From MnTg04 sp964568075 (GTDB lineage: Bacteria; Pseudomonadota; Gammaproteobacteria; Steroidobacterales; MnTg04), in contig CAZMOM010000015.1 in NCBI GenBank assembly GCA_964568075.1, positions 13,367-77,366 of the forward strand: 64,000 bases of DNA. Reading direction: 5' to 3'. Shown piece by piece: positions 26,300 through 36,227 of the stretch. The notes under the pieces are model-generated. The model was given only the letters and a program-made list of their open reading frames with translations. It was not told the DNA's origin and did no database searches. Position 1 is the first letter of the stretch. Every line of letters begins with the position of its first letter. The translations under genes and the position numbers were made by a program.

Positions 26300-29200
26300 A
26301 TGTCTACTAATATAAAATTGCAAACAGGAGTTCGCCTGGCGCTTGGTGTAAGCGCGGGTGCGCTTGCTGTATCCGTTGCGCCGAGTGCTTTTGCACAGGA
26401 AGGCGCAGATCAAGTAATCGAGGAAGTCATTACCACCGGATCGCGCATCAAAAGGGCTGACCTCGAAAGCGCAAGCCCTGTTACCGTTCTCAGCCGGGAA
26501 GACATTCTGGCCGCCGGTATCACCGATGTCGGTAGCCTGATTCAAAGTATGCCTTCGATGTCCGGCTCGCCGATAGGAACCACCACGAACAATGGCGGTA
26601 ACGGTTCCGTACTAATCGACCTTCGCGGCATGGGTGTTGACCGCACCCTGACCCTGATCAACGGCCAGCGGACTGTCGACGGTGGTGATTACCAAACCAT
26701 CCCCGCCACGATGATCGAGCGTGTTGAAATCCTGAAAGACGGCGCTTCAGCTGTCTACGGTGCCGACGCGGTTTCCGGTGTCGTGAACATCATCACGCGC
26801 CGTGACTTCGAAGGCATAGAAGTTACCGTACAACAGGCTGACTTCTTTGATATGAAGTCGGGCGCGCAGCAAACCGTTAGCCTGATCGCCGGTACGGCCT
26901 TCGAGGGCGGTAACTTCGTGTTTGGCGCCGAGTATGTGGACCAGGAACAGGCTTTCCAAAGCGACGCGCCGTGGGATTTCTTCCAGGATTCTTTCTACAT
27001 CTATCCTGGAGGCTGCGAAAACCAGGTCGCGGCGCCTTATACAGGCCTGCCGACTGGTGGCTGTTACCCGATCGGATCTTCGCGAATCCCGGAAAGTCGT
27101 CTGTCGTTTATCAATAGGAGAGATTTTCTCATCGACCCCCTCACCGGGCTTTGTCTTGAAGACGCCAACGGGGATTGTATTCCCTCAGCCAACGATTTCC
27201 CCGGCAATGGCCTGATGCTGATCGGCACGCCGGCGACGACGCCGTACGAAGTCGGTTTGATGATGCCGCATGATAACCGCACGTACAACTATGCGCCTGT
27301 GAACTACATCCAGACGCCGTACGAGCGGACCAACCTGTTTGCCGAAGCTCACTTCGATCTGAGCGACAACGTCCGGTTCAATGCGACGATTCGGGGTAAC
27401 TTGCGCACATCGGCGCAGGAACTGGCGCCGCTGCCATTCACCGGTGGCGACCCGATGTTCGACGGCGTATTTACCAATCCGGTTACCAACGTAGCCATAC
27501 CTTACACGGGTGTCTCCGAAGATAACTATTATCTTCGTCGTGCCGTCGATGCCTACAACCTGGCGACCGGTTCCAGTCTGTTGTACGAACCGTTGGAGAC
27601 TCCGCGTCGACGCATGATTGAAACCAACCGCCGGTTCGAGCAGAACATCACTCAGTATCAGTTCGTCGCCGGGCTGGAAGGTACGCTCGACAACGGCATG
27701 GACTGGGATGTCCACTACAACGAGGGCTACCGTAGCCGCATAGATAGGGACTTCGGTCAGTTCTCCGGCGTTCGATTGACCAACGCAATGGGCCCGTCGG
27801 CCGACCTTCTGGATGCTGGTGGTCTACCAGGTATTGACGGTCAACCGGAGTGCTACACTGACGTCACGACTGCCATCGCTGATATTGCTGCCGGAGACCC
27901 CCCAAGCACCATTATCGCTGGCTGTGTGCCGCTGAATATGTTCGGCGGTGGCGCGGTGAACGCGGCGGGTAAGCCGACCGTTACGACGCTCACCCAGGAC
28001 ATGATCGACTACGTCGCTCTTGATACGACCGATAATTTCATTTCGAAACAGCAGATCGGCGGCTTTAGCATTAGCGGTTCCGCGTTCGACCTGCCGGGTG
28101 GACAAATGGGCTGGGCAGCCGGCCTTTCCAACTGGAGACAGGAGTTTACTTTCACCCCTGACTCGGCCAAGTTGATCGGTGCTGTGACCGGCAACGTTGG
28201 CGCAGGCACCGATGGGTCACTGACGAACAACAGTGTCTTCCTCGAGGTACTGGCGCCGGTGATGGATAACGGTACACAATCGGTGCAGTTAAAAGCCGGT
28301 GTGCGTTACGACGAGTGGAACGCGTTCGAAAACGACACTACCGGGCAGTTCGGTATTGAGTTCCAGGCAGCCGAAAGCCTGAAACTGAGGGCGACGGCCG
28401 GTACGGTTTTCCGTGCGCCGACGGTCTCCGACCTGTTCGGTGGCGTGGTTGACAGCTTCCCGACGTACAGCGATCCCTGCATTCCGGCCGCGGGAGACCC
28501 GTTGCCGGCAGGATGCGGAGGGCGGGTCGGCATTCAGACCGACAGCCAGCTCCTGGCAAAGGTCGGTGGTAATCCGCTCCTGGTCCCTGAGACCGGCGAT
28601 ACGTTCACAGCTGGTCTTGTGTGGACGCCAGAGTTCGGTAACGGTGACCTGTCGCTGACGCTCGACTACTGGCAAGTCGATATCGAGGATGGCATCAGCT
28701 CGCTTGGTGTTCAGTTCATCCTGGACGACTGCTATCTCCGTGAGAATCCGGTATCTTGTGCTCTGATCACGCGTACGGCGACTTTCGATATCGATCACAT
28801 CGATGACCAAAGCCTGAACGTCGCCGACCAGGGCGCCAAGGGTGTCGATACCGAGATTCGCTACAGCCTTGATTCTGACATTGGTCAGTGGGAGTTTGCC
28901 CTTCTGTGGTCGCACCTGAACGAGCGCACCAAGACGCCGTTTGCCGGTGCTGCGGAAGAGCAGTTGGCAGGTAGGTACACCAACATTACTGGGGAAGACG
29001 GTGGTGGGTACCCCGACGACAAGCTCAACTACTCGGCTCAGTGGCGTCGGAACGATCTGTCGATCGCCTACCTGGGTGAATACATCGGCCCGATGGACAC
29101 GCTGGATGCTGGCTTCATCGGCGACTATCTCTACGAGATCGATTCTCAGTTGTACCATGACGTCGTCGCCACGTATGACTTCGTTGGCAGTGGTACCTCG

Positions 29201-29338
29201 GTCTCCGTGGGCATAACCAACATCACGGATGAGGCTCCGCCGTACATTGATCTGGGCTTCAATGCGAAGACGGATGTGGCAATTTACCGGCAGTTCGGCA
29301 CGGGCTATTTTCTGCGTCTGACGCAGAGCTTCGAATAA
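26300..29338 (+). CDS. TonB-dependent outer-membrane receptor
   Basis: A 1012-residue receptor. It has a signal peptide cut after SAFA, a TonB-box-like EEVITTGSRIKRADL, and a plug domain (PSMSGSPIGT, LRGMGVDRTLTLINGQRTVD, ILKDGASAVYGADAVSGVVN). A long beta-barrel follows, ending in the typical C-terminal aromatic FLRLTQSFE. This type, with EEVxxTGSRI and GADAVSGVVN, is abundant in marine and sediment Gammaproteobacteria and imports oligosaccharides, peptides or iron complexes; the substrate is unknown. The ATG follows AAGGGA. Paired operators upstream indicate substrate-responsive control. No degradative enzyme is adjacent to hint at the ligand. Confidence 0.93.
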   Translation: MSTNIKLQTGVRLALGVSAGALAVSVAPSAFAQEGADQVIEEVITTGSRIKRADLESASPVTVLSREDILAAGITDVGSLIQSMPSMSGSPIGTTTNNGGNGSVLIDLRGMGVDRTLTLINGQRTVDGGDYQTIPATMIERVEILKDGASAVYGADAVSGVVNIITRRDFEGIEVTVQQADFFDMKSGAQQTVSLIAGTAFEGGNFVFGAEYVDQEQAFQSDAPWDFFQDSFYIYPGGCENQVAAPYTGLPTGGCYPIGSSRIPESRLSFINRRDFLIDPLTGLCLEDANGDCIPSANDFPGNGLMLIGTPATTPYEVGLMMPHDNRTYNYAPVNYIQTPYERTNLFAEAHFDLSDNVRFNATIRGNLRTSAQELAPLPFTGGDPMFDGVFTNPVTNVAIPYTGVSEDNYYLRRAVDAYNLATGSSLLYEPLETPRRRMIETNRRFEQNITQYQFVAGLEGTLDNGMDWDVHYNEGYRSRIDRDFGQFSGVRLTNAMGPSADLLDAGGLPGIDGQPECYTDVTTAIADIAAGDPPSTIIAGCVPLNMFGGGAVNAAGKPTVTTLTQDMIDYVALDTTDNFISKQQIGGFSISGSAFDLPGGQMGWAAGLSNWRQEFTFTPDSAKLIGAVTGNVGAGTDGSLTNNSVFLEVLAPVMDNGTQSVQLKAGVRYDEWNAFENDTTGQFGIEFQAAESLKLRATAGTVFRAPTVSDLFGGVVDSFPTYSDPCIPAAGDPLPAGCGGRVGIQTDSQLLAKVGGNPLLVPETGDTFTAGLVWTPEFGNGDLSLTLDYWQVDIEDGISSLGVQFILDDCYLRENPVSCALITRTATFDIDHIDDQSLNVADQGAKGVDTEIRYSLDSDIGQWEFALLWSHLNERTKTPFAGAAEEQLAGRYTNITGEDGGGYPDDKLNYSAQWRRNDLSIAYLGEYIGPMDTLDAGFIGDYLYEIDSQLYHDVVATYDFVGSGTSVSVGITNITDEAPPYIDLGFNAKTDVAIYRQFGTGYFLRLTQSFE

Positions 29339-29361
29339 GCCAGTCCAGGCTGGTGAAAATG

Positions 29362-29392
29362 GAAGGGCCGCTCAAAGCGGCCCTTCTTTTTT
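29362..29392 (+). terminator. rho-independent terminator of TonB receptor gene
   Basis: GAAGGGCCGCT-CAA-AGCGGCCCTTC, a perfect 11 bp stem, followed by a T-run, 24 bp after the stop codon. Confidence 0.93.
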
Positions 29393-29405
29393 AGGTGCGT
29401 TCGGA

Positions 29406-29452
29406 AGGGTCAGACCACGGATTTACCGAAACCGTGGTCTGACCCTTTTTTT
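29406..29452. repeat. perfect 15 bp palindrome plus T-run, CAGACCACGG copy 2
   Basis: AGGGTCAGACCACGG (29406-29420) pairs perfectly with CCGTGGTCTGACCCT (29432-29446) around an 11 bp loop and is followed by T7. It sits right behind a complete terminator, so it is more likely a REP-like dispersed palindrome than the primary terminator. It could also terminate rightward transcripts. Confidence 0.75.
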
Positions 29453-29459
29453 GGCAGCC

Positions 29460-29909
29460 TCAGAGGCTGCTTCGTCGCTGCCATAAACTTGCGTCATCCA
29501 CCAACGCATACAACGCTTCGGCCGTTTCCGCCAGCCGGCTGCCGAAATATCCCGGGCGCGATCCCGGCGCCGGCCCACGGGATTTCTTTATCGACAGATC
29601 CTGCTGCCGGGCGGCATCCAGTTGCCATTTCATTGCGAAATGTCTCGCGGCCTCTCTCGGGGTGGATACGGTCGCAGAGTCAAAGTAGTCCGTCGGAACT
29701 TCGCCGCAGATAATCCATTTAAACTCTTCGCCCTGTTCGCGAATCCTGCCGAGCAATACCTGGAATGGAAAGACCCACGCAGGTTTTGCCTCGATCATCA
29801 CGCTCTCGAAAACGCCACCGTCTATCAATTCGTGTACTGCCGCATCGAGTCGCTGCTTTATCCAGGCTTGCAGCTCCTCCCGTCCGCGCTTTTCCAGGTT
29901 CTCTGCCAT
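29460..29909 (-). CDS. DUF4826-like protein
   Basis: From the ATG at 29909 the protein has 149 residues and starts MAENLEKRGREELQAWIKQR. It contains MIEAKPAWVFPFQVLLGRI, FKWIICGEVPTDYFDSATV and HFAMKWQLDAARQQ, which fit the DUF4826 family of unknown function. The frame is open a further 79 codons upstream, but that part has no sensible composition. It is on the same strand as the methyltransferase gene, 52 bp downstream of it. Confidence 0.7.
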   Translation of the reverse strand: MAENLEKRGREELQAWIKQRLDAAVHELIDGGVFESVMIEAKPAWVFPFQVLLGRIREQGEEFKWIICGEVPTDYFDSATVSTPREAARHFAMKWQLDAARQQDLSIKKSRGPAPGSRPGYFGSRLAETAEALYALVDDASLWQRRSSL

Positions 29910-29961
29910 GTCCTTACTCTGACACCTATCTATGACCGACGCCAAAGCGTGTCGTAAAAAA

Positions 29962-30933
29962 TCATTTCGTCGCGATGAGGACCCAGGCCAACGGGAGATC
30001 ATCGTCCGGAGTTGCCAGCGGGTCGGCACGTTTTGTCGTGTAGCCCTGGTTGCGTAGTCCGCCGCAAATCCGGTCAAACACCTCACGATCGATAGCGGAT
30101 TGACACATGGATGACATGCGTCCCGCATAGGCGTCCAGCTCCCCATCCATTCTGTTCAGCCAGTCCAGTACCTCGGTTGGCTCGTACCGCTGCATTTGAC
30201 TATGAATCTGGTCCACGTCACCGTAGAGGCGAGCGATGGTATCACCGGCGACGTGCTCTCCGTGTTGCGTCATGATCGCCTCAAGAGCCTGTACCGCAGG
30301 AGCGAGCTGTGTCGCGGCAGCCTCGTAGGGCGCCCTGTCGGCTCCGCGGCACGCTGCGAAACCCGCGCTGAGCATCTCGATGGAATACGGAATAAACCTG
30401 GATTCCTGCAATCGTAATATCGCCTCCAGGCTTGCCGAACACTCGCGGTGGATGCTGCTTTCCAGGCTGTGCAGCAAGAGTGCAAGCCGCCCGCCTGCCG
30501 CAACCAGGCGGGCGACCTCGTCGATAGCCTCCAGGCCGGCATATTCCACGCCAAACTGGCTCGTGGCGACGTCGAAGCCAGCGGAGTCCAGCGGGATGGA
30601 GCGTGCGTCTGCGACCACGCCGCGTACATCGGGAAATCTGTCGCGGATATTTGTGATAGCCGCAGCAGACACATCGAGAGAGGTGAAATCGGGTGGCTGG
30701 TCTCCGAATACGGCCAGTGCGCGTTCGACCACCGCGCCGTTGCCGCTGGCAATATCGATTAACTTCGGCGCGTCGAAATCCCGTTTCACCGCAGCAAAGA
30801 AATCATCCCAGAACGCCAGGATGGCGGGATGGCTGACGCCGCCGCTGGAATACGCGCCGACGTCGCCGGTGCCGTGCCAGTAGGTATCCCAGCTTTCGGC
30901 TACCTGTGAAAAGTCAGACTTGGGGTCGATCAT
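29962..30933 (-). CDS. class I SAM-dependent methyltransferase
   Basis: A 323-residue protein with the Rossmann SAM-binding motif LIDIASGNGAVVERAL near 60, then LDVSAAAI, VVADARSIPLDSAGFDVATS and GGRLALLLHSL, which correspond to motifs II to V of class I methyltransferases. The N-terminal SWDTYWHGTGDVGAYSSGG and a 130-residue helical C-terminal part are not recognised and probably define the substrate, which is unknown. Confidence 0.85.
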   Translation of the reverse strand: MIDPKSDFSQVAESWDTYWHGTGDVGAYSSGGVSHPAILAFWDDFFAAVKRDFDAPKLIDIASGNGAVVERALAVFGDQPPDFTSLDVSAAAITNIRDRFPDVRGVVADARSIPLDSAGFDVATSQFGVEYAGLEAIDEVARLVAAGGRLALLLHSLESSIHRECSASLEAILRLQESRFIPYSIEMLSAGFAACRGADRAPYEAAATQLAPAVQALEAIMTQHGEHVAGDTIARLYGDVDQIHSQMQRYEPTEVLDWLNRMDGELDAYAGRMSSMCQSAIDREVFDRICGGLRNQGYTTKRADPLATPDDDLPLAWVLIATK

Positions 30934-31099
30934 GATTGGGCGAATTTATTAAATGGCGCAATCAGTCAGTATAACAATCGCAATTCGATAATAATACCGC
31001 CGACCGCCTGCACCGGTCAGGCTCTGCGCCAAAAATGATTCATAGTGTTCGGCAAATGTTTTTGATAGATTTGAAGCGCTACGATTTCCGGCAAATTAA

Positions 31100-32683
31100 A
31101 TGACCAGCGTACTTTCAAAAATCAGCGTGACCGCCAGACGAGCTGCGCGCTCCCAGGACTGGGCAACAGTCGATGCCTGTGCCAATGAAATTCTGCGGCA
31201 GGACCAGACCAGTGCCGAGGGGTATTTTCTGGCCGGGATCGTGCAAAGGGCCGCGGGCAAACCGGCGAAAGCCGCGCAGGCATTCGAAAAAGCGCTGGCG
31301 CTGGACGCAGATCGTTACGATGCCGCTGTTGAACTGGCCAATCAGTTTTCGATTGCGCGGCGTAACCGTGACGCGGCGGCGCTCCTCGCAAAATACGAGG
31401 AGAAACTAGCTAACAGTCCGATGTATCTGGATCTGGCCGGTACGGTTTATGTAGATATCGGGATGTCCCAGAGAGCCTGGCCTTTGTATCAGAAAGCCAC
31501 GACGTTGCAACCGGGCGTCGATCTGTTTCAGGCGAACCTCGCCTCCTGCGGAGTTTATCTCGGCAAAATCAAGGAAGCCAAGGCTATTTACCGGGCCTTG
31601 CTGGAGCGATTTCCAGGTCACCGGCGAAACCATTACCAGTTGTCTCGCCTGGAGACGGCAACGGACGCCACGCATGTGGAACAGATGAAAGAGATCCTGC
31701 GCACCAGCGATGACCCGCCCGACAAGAATGTGTTCATGTATTACGCGATCGGCAAGGAACTGGAAGACCTGGAACAGTGGGACGAGTCGTTCGAGTATTA
31801 CCAGAAGGCCGGCGACGCAGTGACCGGTGTCGCTGCCTATGATATCGCCGCAGACATCGCGGTAATCGACAAGATCATCGACGTTTGTAACGCCGAGTGG
31901 CTGGCCGATGAGGCAGGCAGGGGCCCGGCGGATGACTCGGAAAAGACGCCGATATTTATCGTCGGTCTCCCGCGTACCGGTACGACCTTGGCCGAGCGAA
32001 TCGTTTCCAGCCATACCCAGGTCGAAAGTGTCGGTGAGACGCAGTTCCTGCAGATGGTGCTACGACGTGAAAGCGGTATCCACAGTGTCGAGAATATGAA
32101 CCCGGCGATGGTCGAGGCCGTGGCGCAGAAAGATATGGGCCTGATCGCCAGAGGATACCTGGACGAAGTGCGGTATAGACTCGGCGATGAGCCGATGTTT
32201 ATCGACAAGCTGCCGTTCAATTTCCTGTTTCTCGGATTTATTGCCAAGGCGTATCCGAATGCGCGGATTATTCACCTCGGGCGAAATCCGATGGACGCCT
32301 GTTTCTCCATGTACAAGCAGGTATTTACCTGGGCGTACAAATTTTCCTATTCGCTGGAGGGACTCGGTCAGTACTATGTGGCCCATGATCGATTGCGAAA
32401 TCATTGGCGGGAAGTCTTGAAAGATCGCATGGTCGAGGTCGAATACGAATCGCTGGTGACCGATCAGGAAGGTCAGACACGTTTCATGCTGGACAAATTG
32501 GGTCTGGAGTTCGAGGAAGCCTGTCTCGATTTCGATAAGAACAAGGCGCCGAGCGCTACGGCGAGTTCTGTCCAAGTGCGGGAAAAAGTCCACAGCCGTT
32601 CCATCAATAAGTGGAGCCGATACGCCAAACAACTGCAGCCGCTCAGGGAATATTTCGAGAGCGCAGGCATTTCGGTTGATTGA
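31100..32683 (+). CDS. TPR-domain sulfotransferase, copy 1
   Basis: A 527-residue protein. The N-terminal half (about 10-240) consists of tetratricopeptide repeats (SAEGYFLAGIVQRAAGKPAK, AFEKALALDADRYDAAVELA). The C-terminal half is a PAPS-dependent sulfotransferase. PIFIVGLPRTGTTLAERIV near 283 is the 5'-phosphosulfate loop, and IHLGRNPMDACFSMYKQ is the 3'-phosphate loop. Such bacterial TPR-sulfotransferases are mostly uncharacterised and thought to sulfate small molecules or surface glycans. The next gene is a close paralogue that starts 45 bp downstream. Confidence 0.9.
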   Translation: MTSVLSKISVTARRAARSQDWATVDACANEILRQDQTSAEGYFLAGIVQRAAGKPAKAAQAFEKALALDADRYDAAVELANQFSIARRNRDAAALLAKYEEKLANSPMYLDLAGTVYVDIGMSQRAWPLYQKATTLQPGVDLFQANLASCGVYLGKIKEAKAIYRALLERFPGHRRNHYQLSRLETATDATHVEQMKEILRTSDDPPDKNVFMYYAIGKELEDLEQWDESFEYYQKAGDAVTGVAAYDIAADIAVIDKIIDVCNAEWLADEAGRGPADDSEKTPIFIVGLPRTGTTLAERIVSSHTQVESVGETQFLQMVLRRESGIHSVENMNPAMVEAVAQKDMGLIARGYLDEVRYRLGDEPMFIDKLPFNFLFLGFIAKAYPNARIIHLGRNPMDACFSMYKQVFTWAYKFSYSLEGLGQYYVAHDRLRNHWREVLKDRMVEVEYESLVTDQEGQTRFMLDKLGLEFEEACLDFDKNKAPSATASSVQVREKVHSRSINKWSRYAKQLQPLREYFESAGISVD

Positions 32684-32728
32684 GTCTTTGGTGGCGCTGT
32701 CGCCGGAAAACGATGTCCGATTAAGCAC

Positions 32729-34303
32729 GTGAACGACAATCTCTCAAAGGTCAGTGCCATCGCCAGGAGAGCGGCCCAGGCCCGGAACTGGAAGACCGTC
32801 AGCGCCTGCGCCGGTAAGATACTGCAGCAGGACAGAAAAAGCCCGGAGGGCTATTTCCTGTCCGGGCTGGTGGATAAAGCCGCCAGGCGGGCAGAGAAAG
32901 CCAGCGACTCATTTACCAAAGCGATTACTCTCGACGCCGAGCGTTACGATGCGGCGATAGAGCTGGCCGGTCAGTATGCGATATTGCTACGCCATGACGA
33001 GGCGCTCGACTTGCTGCAGCAATATGAGTCACGCTTGGGTAACAGCCCGCTCTACCTCGACATGGCTGCGACCACCTATACGAGGCTCGGATTGCACGCA
33101 CAGGCCGGGCCCTTGTATCAGAAGGCCAACGAGCTGCAACCAGGCATCGATCTGTTTCAGGCAAACCTCGCCGCTTGTTCCGTGTATCTGGGTAAGATCG
33201 AAGAAGCGAAAGCCATCTATCGAACTCTGCTGGAGCGACACCCTGACCATCAGAGAAATCATTACCAGTTGTCTCGCCTGGAAAGGGCGAGTGACACGGC
33301 GCACGTGGAGCAGATGCAGAAAAGTCTTGATTCGACCAAGCTGCCGGCGGAAAAAAACATCTTCATGTATTACGCGATCGGCAAGGAGCTTGAGGATCTG
33401 GAGCGATGGCAGGAGGCGTTTCACTATTACAAACTGGCCGGCGATGCGGTGGCCGGCGTGGCCAACTACGATGTCGGCAACGATATCGAGGTGATCGACA
33501 AGATTATCGAGGTTTGCGATGCCGACTGGCTGTCCAGCGGGAATGCAAGACCACGATCGGACGACCCACGAAAAACCCCGATTTTTATTGTGGGCCTTCC
33601 ACGTACGGGTACGACCTTGACCGAGCGAATCGTTTCCAGCCACTCACAGGTCGAAAGCGCGGACGAAACATTTTTCATGCAGATACTGGTTCAGCGTGTC
33701 AGCGGAACCAATAGCAGAGAAAACATCAGCCCGGCGATAATCGCGGCGGCGGCGAAACAAGATATTGCACGCATTGCCAAAGGGTATCTGGATGCGGTGG
33801 ATTACAGACTCAGCGACCGACCAATGTTCATTGACAAACTTCCTGAGAATTTCTTGTATCTCGGATTCATAGCCAAAGCCTTTCCCGATGCGCACATTAT
33901 CCACCTCCGGCGAAATCCGCTGGATGCCTGCTTCGCCATGTATAAACAATCTTTTTTCAAGTTCGCCTACACGCTGGAAAGTCTGGGTAAATATTACGTG
34001 GCTTACGATCGTCTTCATCATCACTGGCGAGAGGTTCTAAAGGATCGCCTGATCGAAATCGAATACGAATCGCTGGTAGCGGATCAGGAGGGCCAGACCA
34101 GAGCGCTGCTGGACAAGCTGGGTCTGGATTTCGAGCAAGCGTGCCTCGATTTCGACCAGAACAAGGCCCCCAGCGCCACCGCGAGTTCGGTGCAGGTACG
34201 CGAAAAGGTCCATAGCCGATCGGTCAACAAGTGGAAAAATTTCGCCAGCGAATTGCAGCCTCTGAAGGATCAGCTTGAAAAAGCCGGCATCTCAGTGAAC
34301 TAG
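32729..34303 (+). CDS. TPR-domain sulfotransferase, copy 2
   Basis: A 524-residue paralogue of the preceding protein, similar along its whole length (for example FQANLAACSVYLGKIEEAKA versus FQANLASCGVYLGKIKEAKA). The phosphosulfate loop is PIFIVGLPRTGTTLTERIV, and the second PAPS loop is IHLRRNPLDACFAMYKQ. The start is a GTG at 32729, aligned with the ATG of copy 1; no in-frame ATG is nearby. No clear ribosome binding site is visible, so translation may depend on copy 1. Local tandem duplication is the simplest explanation. Confidence 0.88.
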   Translation: MNDNLSKVSAIARRAAQARNWKTVSACAGKILQQDRKSPEGYFLSGLVDKAARRAEKASDSFTKAITLDAERYDAAIELAGQYAILLRHDEALDLLQQYESRLGNSPLYLDMAATTYTRLGLHAQAGPLYQKANELQPGIDLFQANLAACSVYLGKIEEAKAIYRTLLERHPDHQRNHYQLSRLERASDTAHVEQMQKSLDSTKLPAEKNIFMYYAIGKELEDLERWQEAFHYYKLAGDAVAGVANYDVGNDIEVIDKIIEVCDADWLSSGNARPRSDDPRKTPIFIVGLPRTGTTLTERIVSSHSQVESADETFFMQILVQRVSGTNSRENISPAIIAAAAKQDIARIAKGYLDAVDYRLSDRPMFIDKLPENFLYLGFIAKAFPDAHIIHLRRNPLDACFAMYKQSFFKFAYTLESLGKYYVAYDRLHHHWREVLKDRLIEIEYESLVADQEGQTRALLDKLGLDFEQACLDFDQNKAPSATASSVQVREKVHSRSVNKWKNFASELQPLKDQLEKAGISVN

Positions 34304-34355
34304 CGCTTGTTTGTTTCGCGATCCTCCTGACCGTCGCCCCGGGCGTCACCGCGGG

Positions 34356-36095
34356 CTAATGGCGCGAGGTCGCGTTCGCCGGCAGCGAGAAGAATTGCAA
34401 CTCTCCAAGCTCGTCTTCCAGCGACTCCAGAACTTCGGGCGGCTCATCTTGGAGCCGGTTGGCCCAGCGTTCCGCTTCGGTCATGTAATGATCGTAAAGC
34501 TGTTTGCGCAATTCCAGCGACAGGATCGCCGGCTCCCCTGCCTCATTGCCTAGCGCCGCATCGAGCGAGAAGCTCTGCAGCTCATCTGTTGTCTGCCTGT
34601 GCGACCAGGTGCCGCTGCACAGATCGAAGTTATACAGACCGAGGAAGCGGTATCCATGCATCGCAATGAAGCGCACCGCCTCGATGACGTAGTTTGCCTC
34701 GGCGTCATCCATGACCCAGTGCAGGCCGATCCGGCACCATCCCGGCTTCATACCGCAGTATCCGTTCTGCACCACGTGCCGGTAACGATCCGACGTGTCC
34801 TGATCGATGTTCAGCAGCCTGTGACCATAAGGTCCCGCACAGGAGCAACCGGCACGAGACTGAATGCCGAAGAGGTCGTTGAGCAAAGCGGTAACGAATT
34901 TGTGGTGCAGGTAATTCCCCTCCCGGTCCTTTACGTTGAAGGAGATAATGCCAACCCGCCGCGCCGGATCCGGGCTGCCGAGGATTTCGATGTTGTCCTC
35001 ATCGCCCCAACTCTTCAGCGCACGCCGCGTCAGCTCATGCTCTCTCTTTTCGATGACATCAGTGCCGACTCGATCCTTGATCTGAAATACCAGCCCCGCC
35101 TTTAATGTCTGCAGCACGCCCGGGGTGCCGGCTTTCTCACGCTCCTCGATCCCGCTGATAAAATCCTGCCCTTCCATGCCGACATAGTCGACCGTTCCGC
35201 CGGCGCTGACACTCGGTGGCAACTCGCGATGGTAGATGCGCTCGTTGAAAACCAGTACGCCACTTGAGCCCGGCCCACCGAGAAACTTGTGGGGTGAAAT
35301 GAACAGCGCATCGATTGCCGGATCATCACCCTCGCCCGCCGGTTCGGGGTTCATGTCGATATCGATATATGGTGCACAGGCGGCAAAATCGAAACAGGCG
35401 ATCGCACCATGAGCGTGCAGCAAGCTCGCGACCTTGCCAACATTTGTGCGAATGCCCGTGACGTTCGAGGCCGCCGAAAATGACCCGATGCGCAGGCGAT
35501 CCTGGAACGCCGGATCCTGTAAAAGTTCTTCCAATTGTGCGAGATCGATATTTCCACCGGCGTCCAACCGGACTTCGATCGTGGTTGCCAGTGACTGCCG
35601 CCAGGAAATTTCGTTCGAATGATGTTCGTAAGGCCCGATAAAGACGACCGGTTGCTTATCTCCGCTGAGCTTGCGGAATGCCTCGCTGTCGAAGCCGGAG
35701 TCAGCGCTATCCAGCAACTGATAGATGTTCTGCCGAGTGGCCGGCGCCAGCGCGACGCCAATGATTTGCTGCAATTTGTCGATCGCACCGGTTGCCCCCG
35801 TACCACAACAGATTATTCGCCCGCTGGGCCCGGCGTTTACCGATCGCTTGATGGCCTCTTCCGCTTCATGCAGCAACTGGCTCATGCTGCGTCCGGTGAT
35901 GTCATCTTCCGTGTGGGTGTTCGCATATACCCTCTGCAAGCTTTGCAGGTAGGATTCCACGAAACGCAGGCACCGGCCCGATGCCGTATAGTCGCAATAG
36001 ACCATTAGCCGTTCGCCGAATGGTGTTTCGAAAGTCGAATCCACACCGACAATTTGTTGCCGCAGATATGCAGGATCGAGTGGTTGAATGCTCAT
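34356..36095 (-). CDS. class V aminotransferase (cysteine desulfurase-like)
   Basis: A 579-residue PLP-dependent enzyme. The PLP lysine is Lys270 in LFISPHKFLGGPGSSGVLVF, and the cofactor-contacting Asp lies in CFDFAACAPYID. An IIRC-like phosphate region is ICCGTGATGAIDKLQ, and RAGCSCAGPYGH supplies a cysteine reminiscent of desulfurases. The chain is about 150 residues longer than IscS/SufS because of a C-terminal extension after GYRFLGLYNF. Substrate is unknown. It converges with the second sulfotransferase gene, 52 bp away. Confidence 0.85.
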   Translation of the reverse strand: MSIQPLDPAYLRQQIVGVDSTFETPFGERLMVYCDYTASGRCLRFVESYLQSLQRVYANTHTEDDITGRSMSQLLHEAEEAIKRSVNAGPSGRIICCGTGATGAIDKLQQIIGVALAPATRQNIYQLLDSADSGFDSEAFRKLSGDKQPVVFIGPYEHHSNEISWRQSLATTIEVRLDAGGNIDLAQLEELLQDPAFQDRLRIGSFSAASNVTGIRTNVGKVASLLHAHGAIACFDFAACAPYIDIDMNPEPAGEGDDPAIDALFISPHKFLGGPGSSGVLVFNERIYHRELPPSVSAGGTVDYVGMEGQDFISGIEEREKAGTPGVLQTLKAGLVFQIKDRVGTDVIEKREHELTRRALKSWGDEDNIEILGSPDPARRVGIISFNVKDREGNYLHHKFVTALLNDLFGIQSRAGCSCAGPYGHRLLNIDQDTSDRYRHVVQNGYCGMKPGWCRIGLHWVMDDAEANYVIEAVRFIAMHGYRFLGLYNFDLCSGTWSHRQTTDELQSFSLDAALGNEAGEPAILSLELRKQLYDHYMTEAERWANRLQDEPPEVLESLEDELGELQFFSLPANATSRH

Positions 36096-36227
36096 TTAAT
36101 ATGCCTTCGTTATATGCCTTCGCCTGATTCCGGTTGGCTCAAGTGTGCGGCCAGGAGTTGCCAGGAACTATTGTGCCCTATTCGGCACCGTGCGAGGAAG
36201 CGCTGGTAGCTGGCGAAATATGCATCC

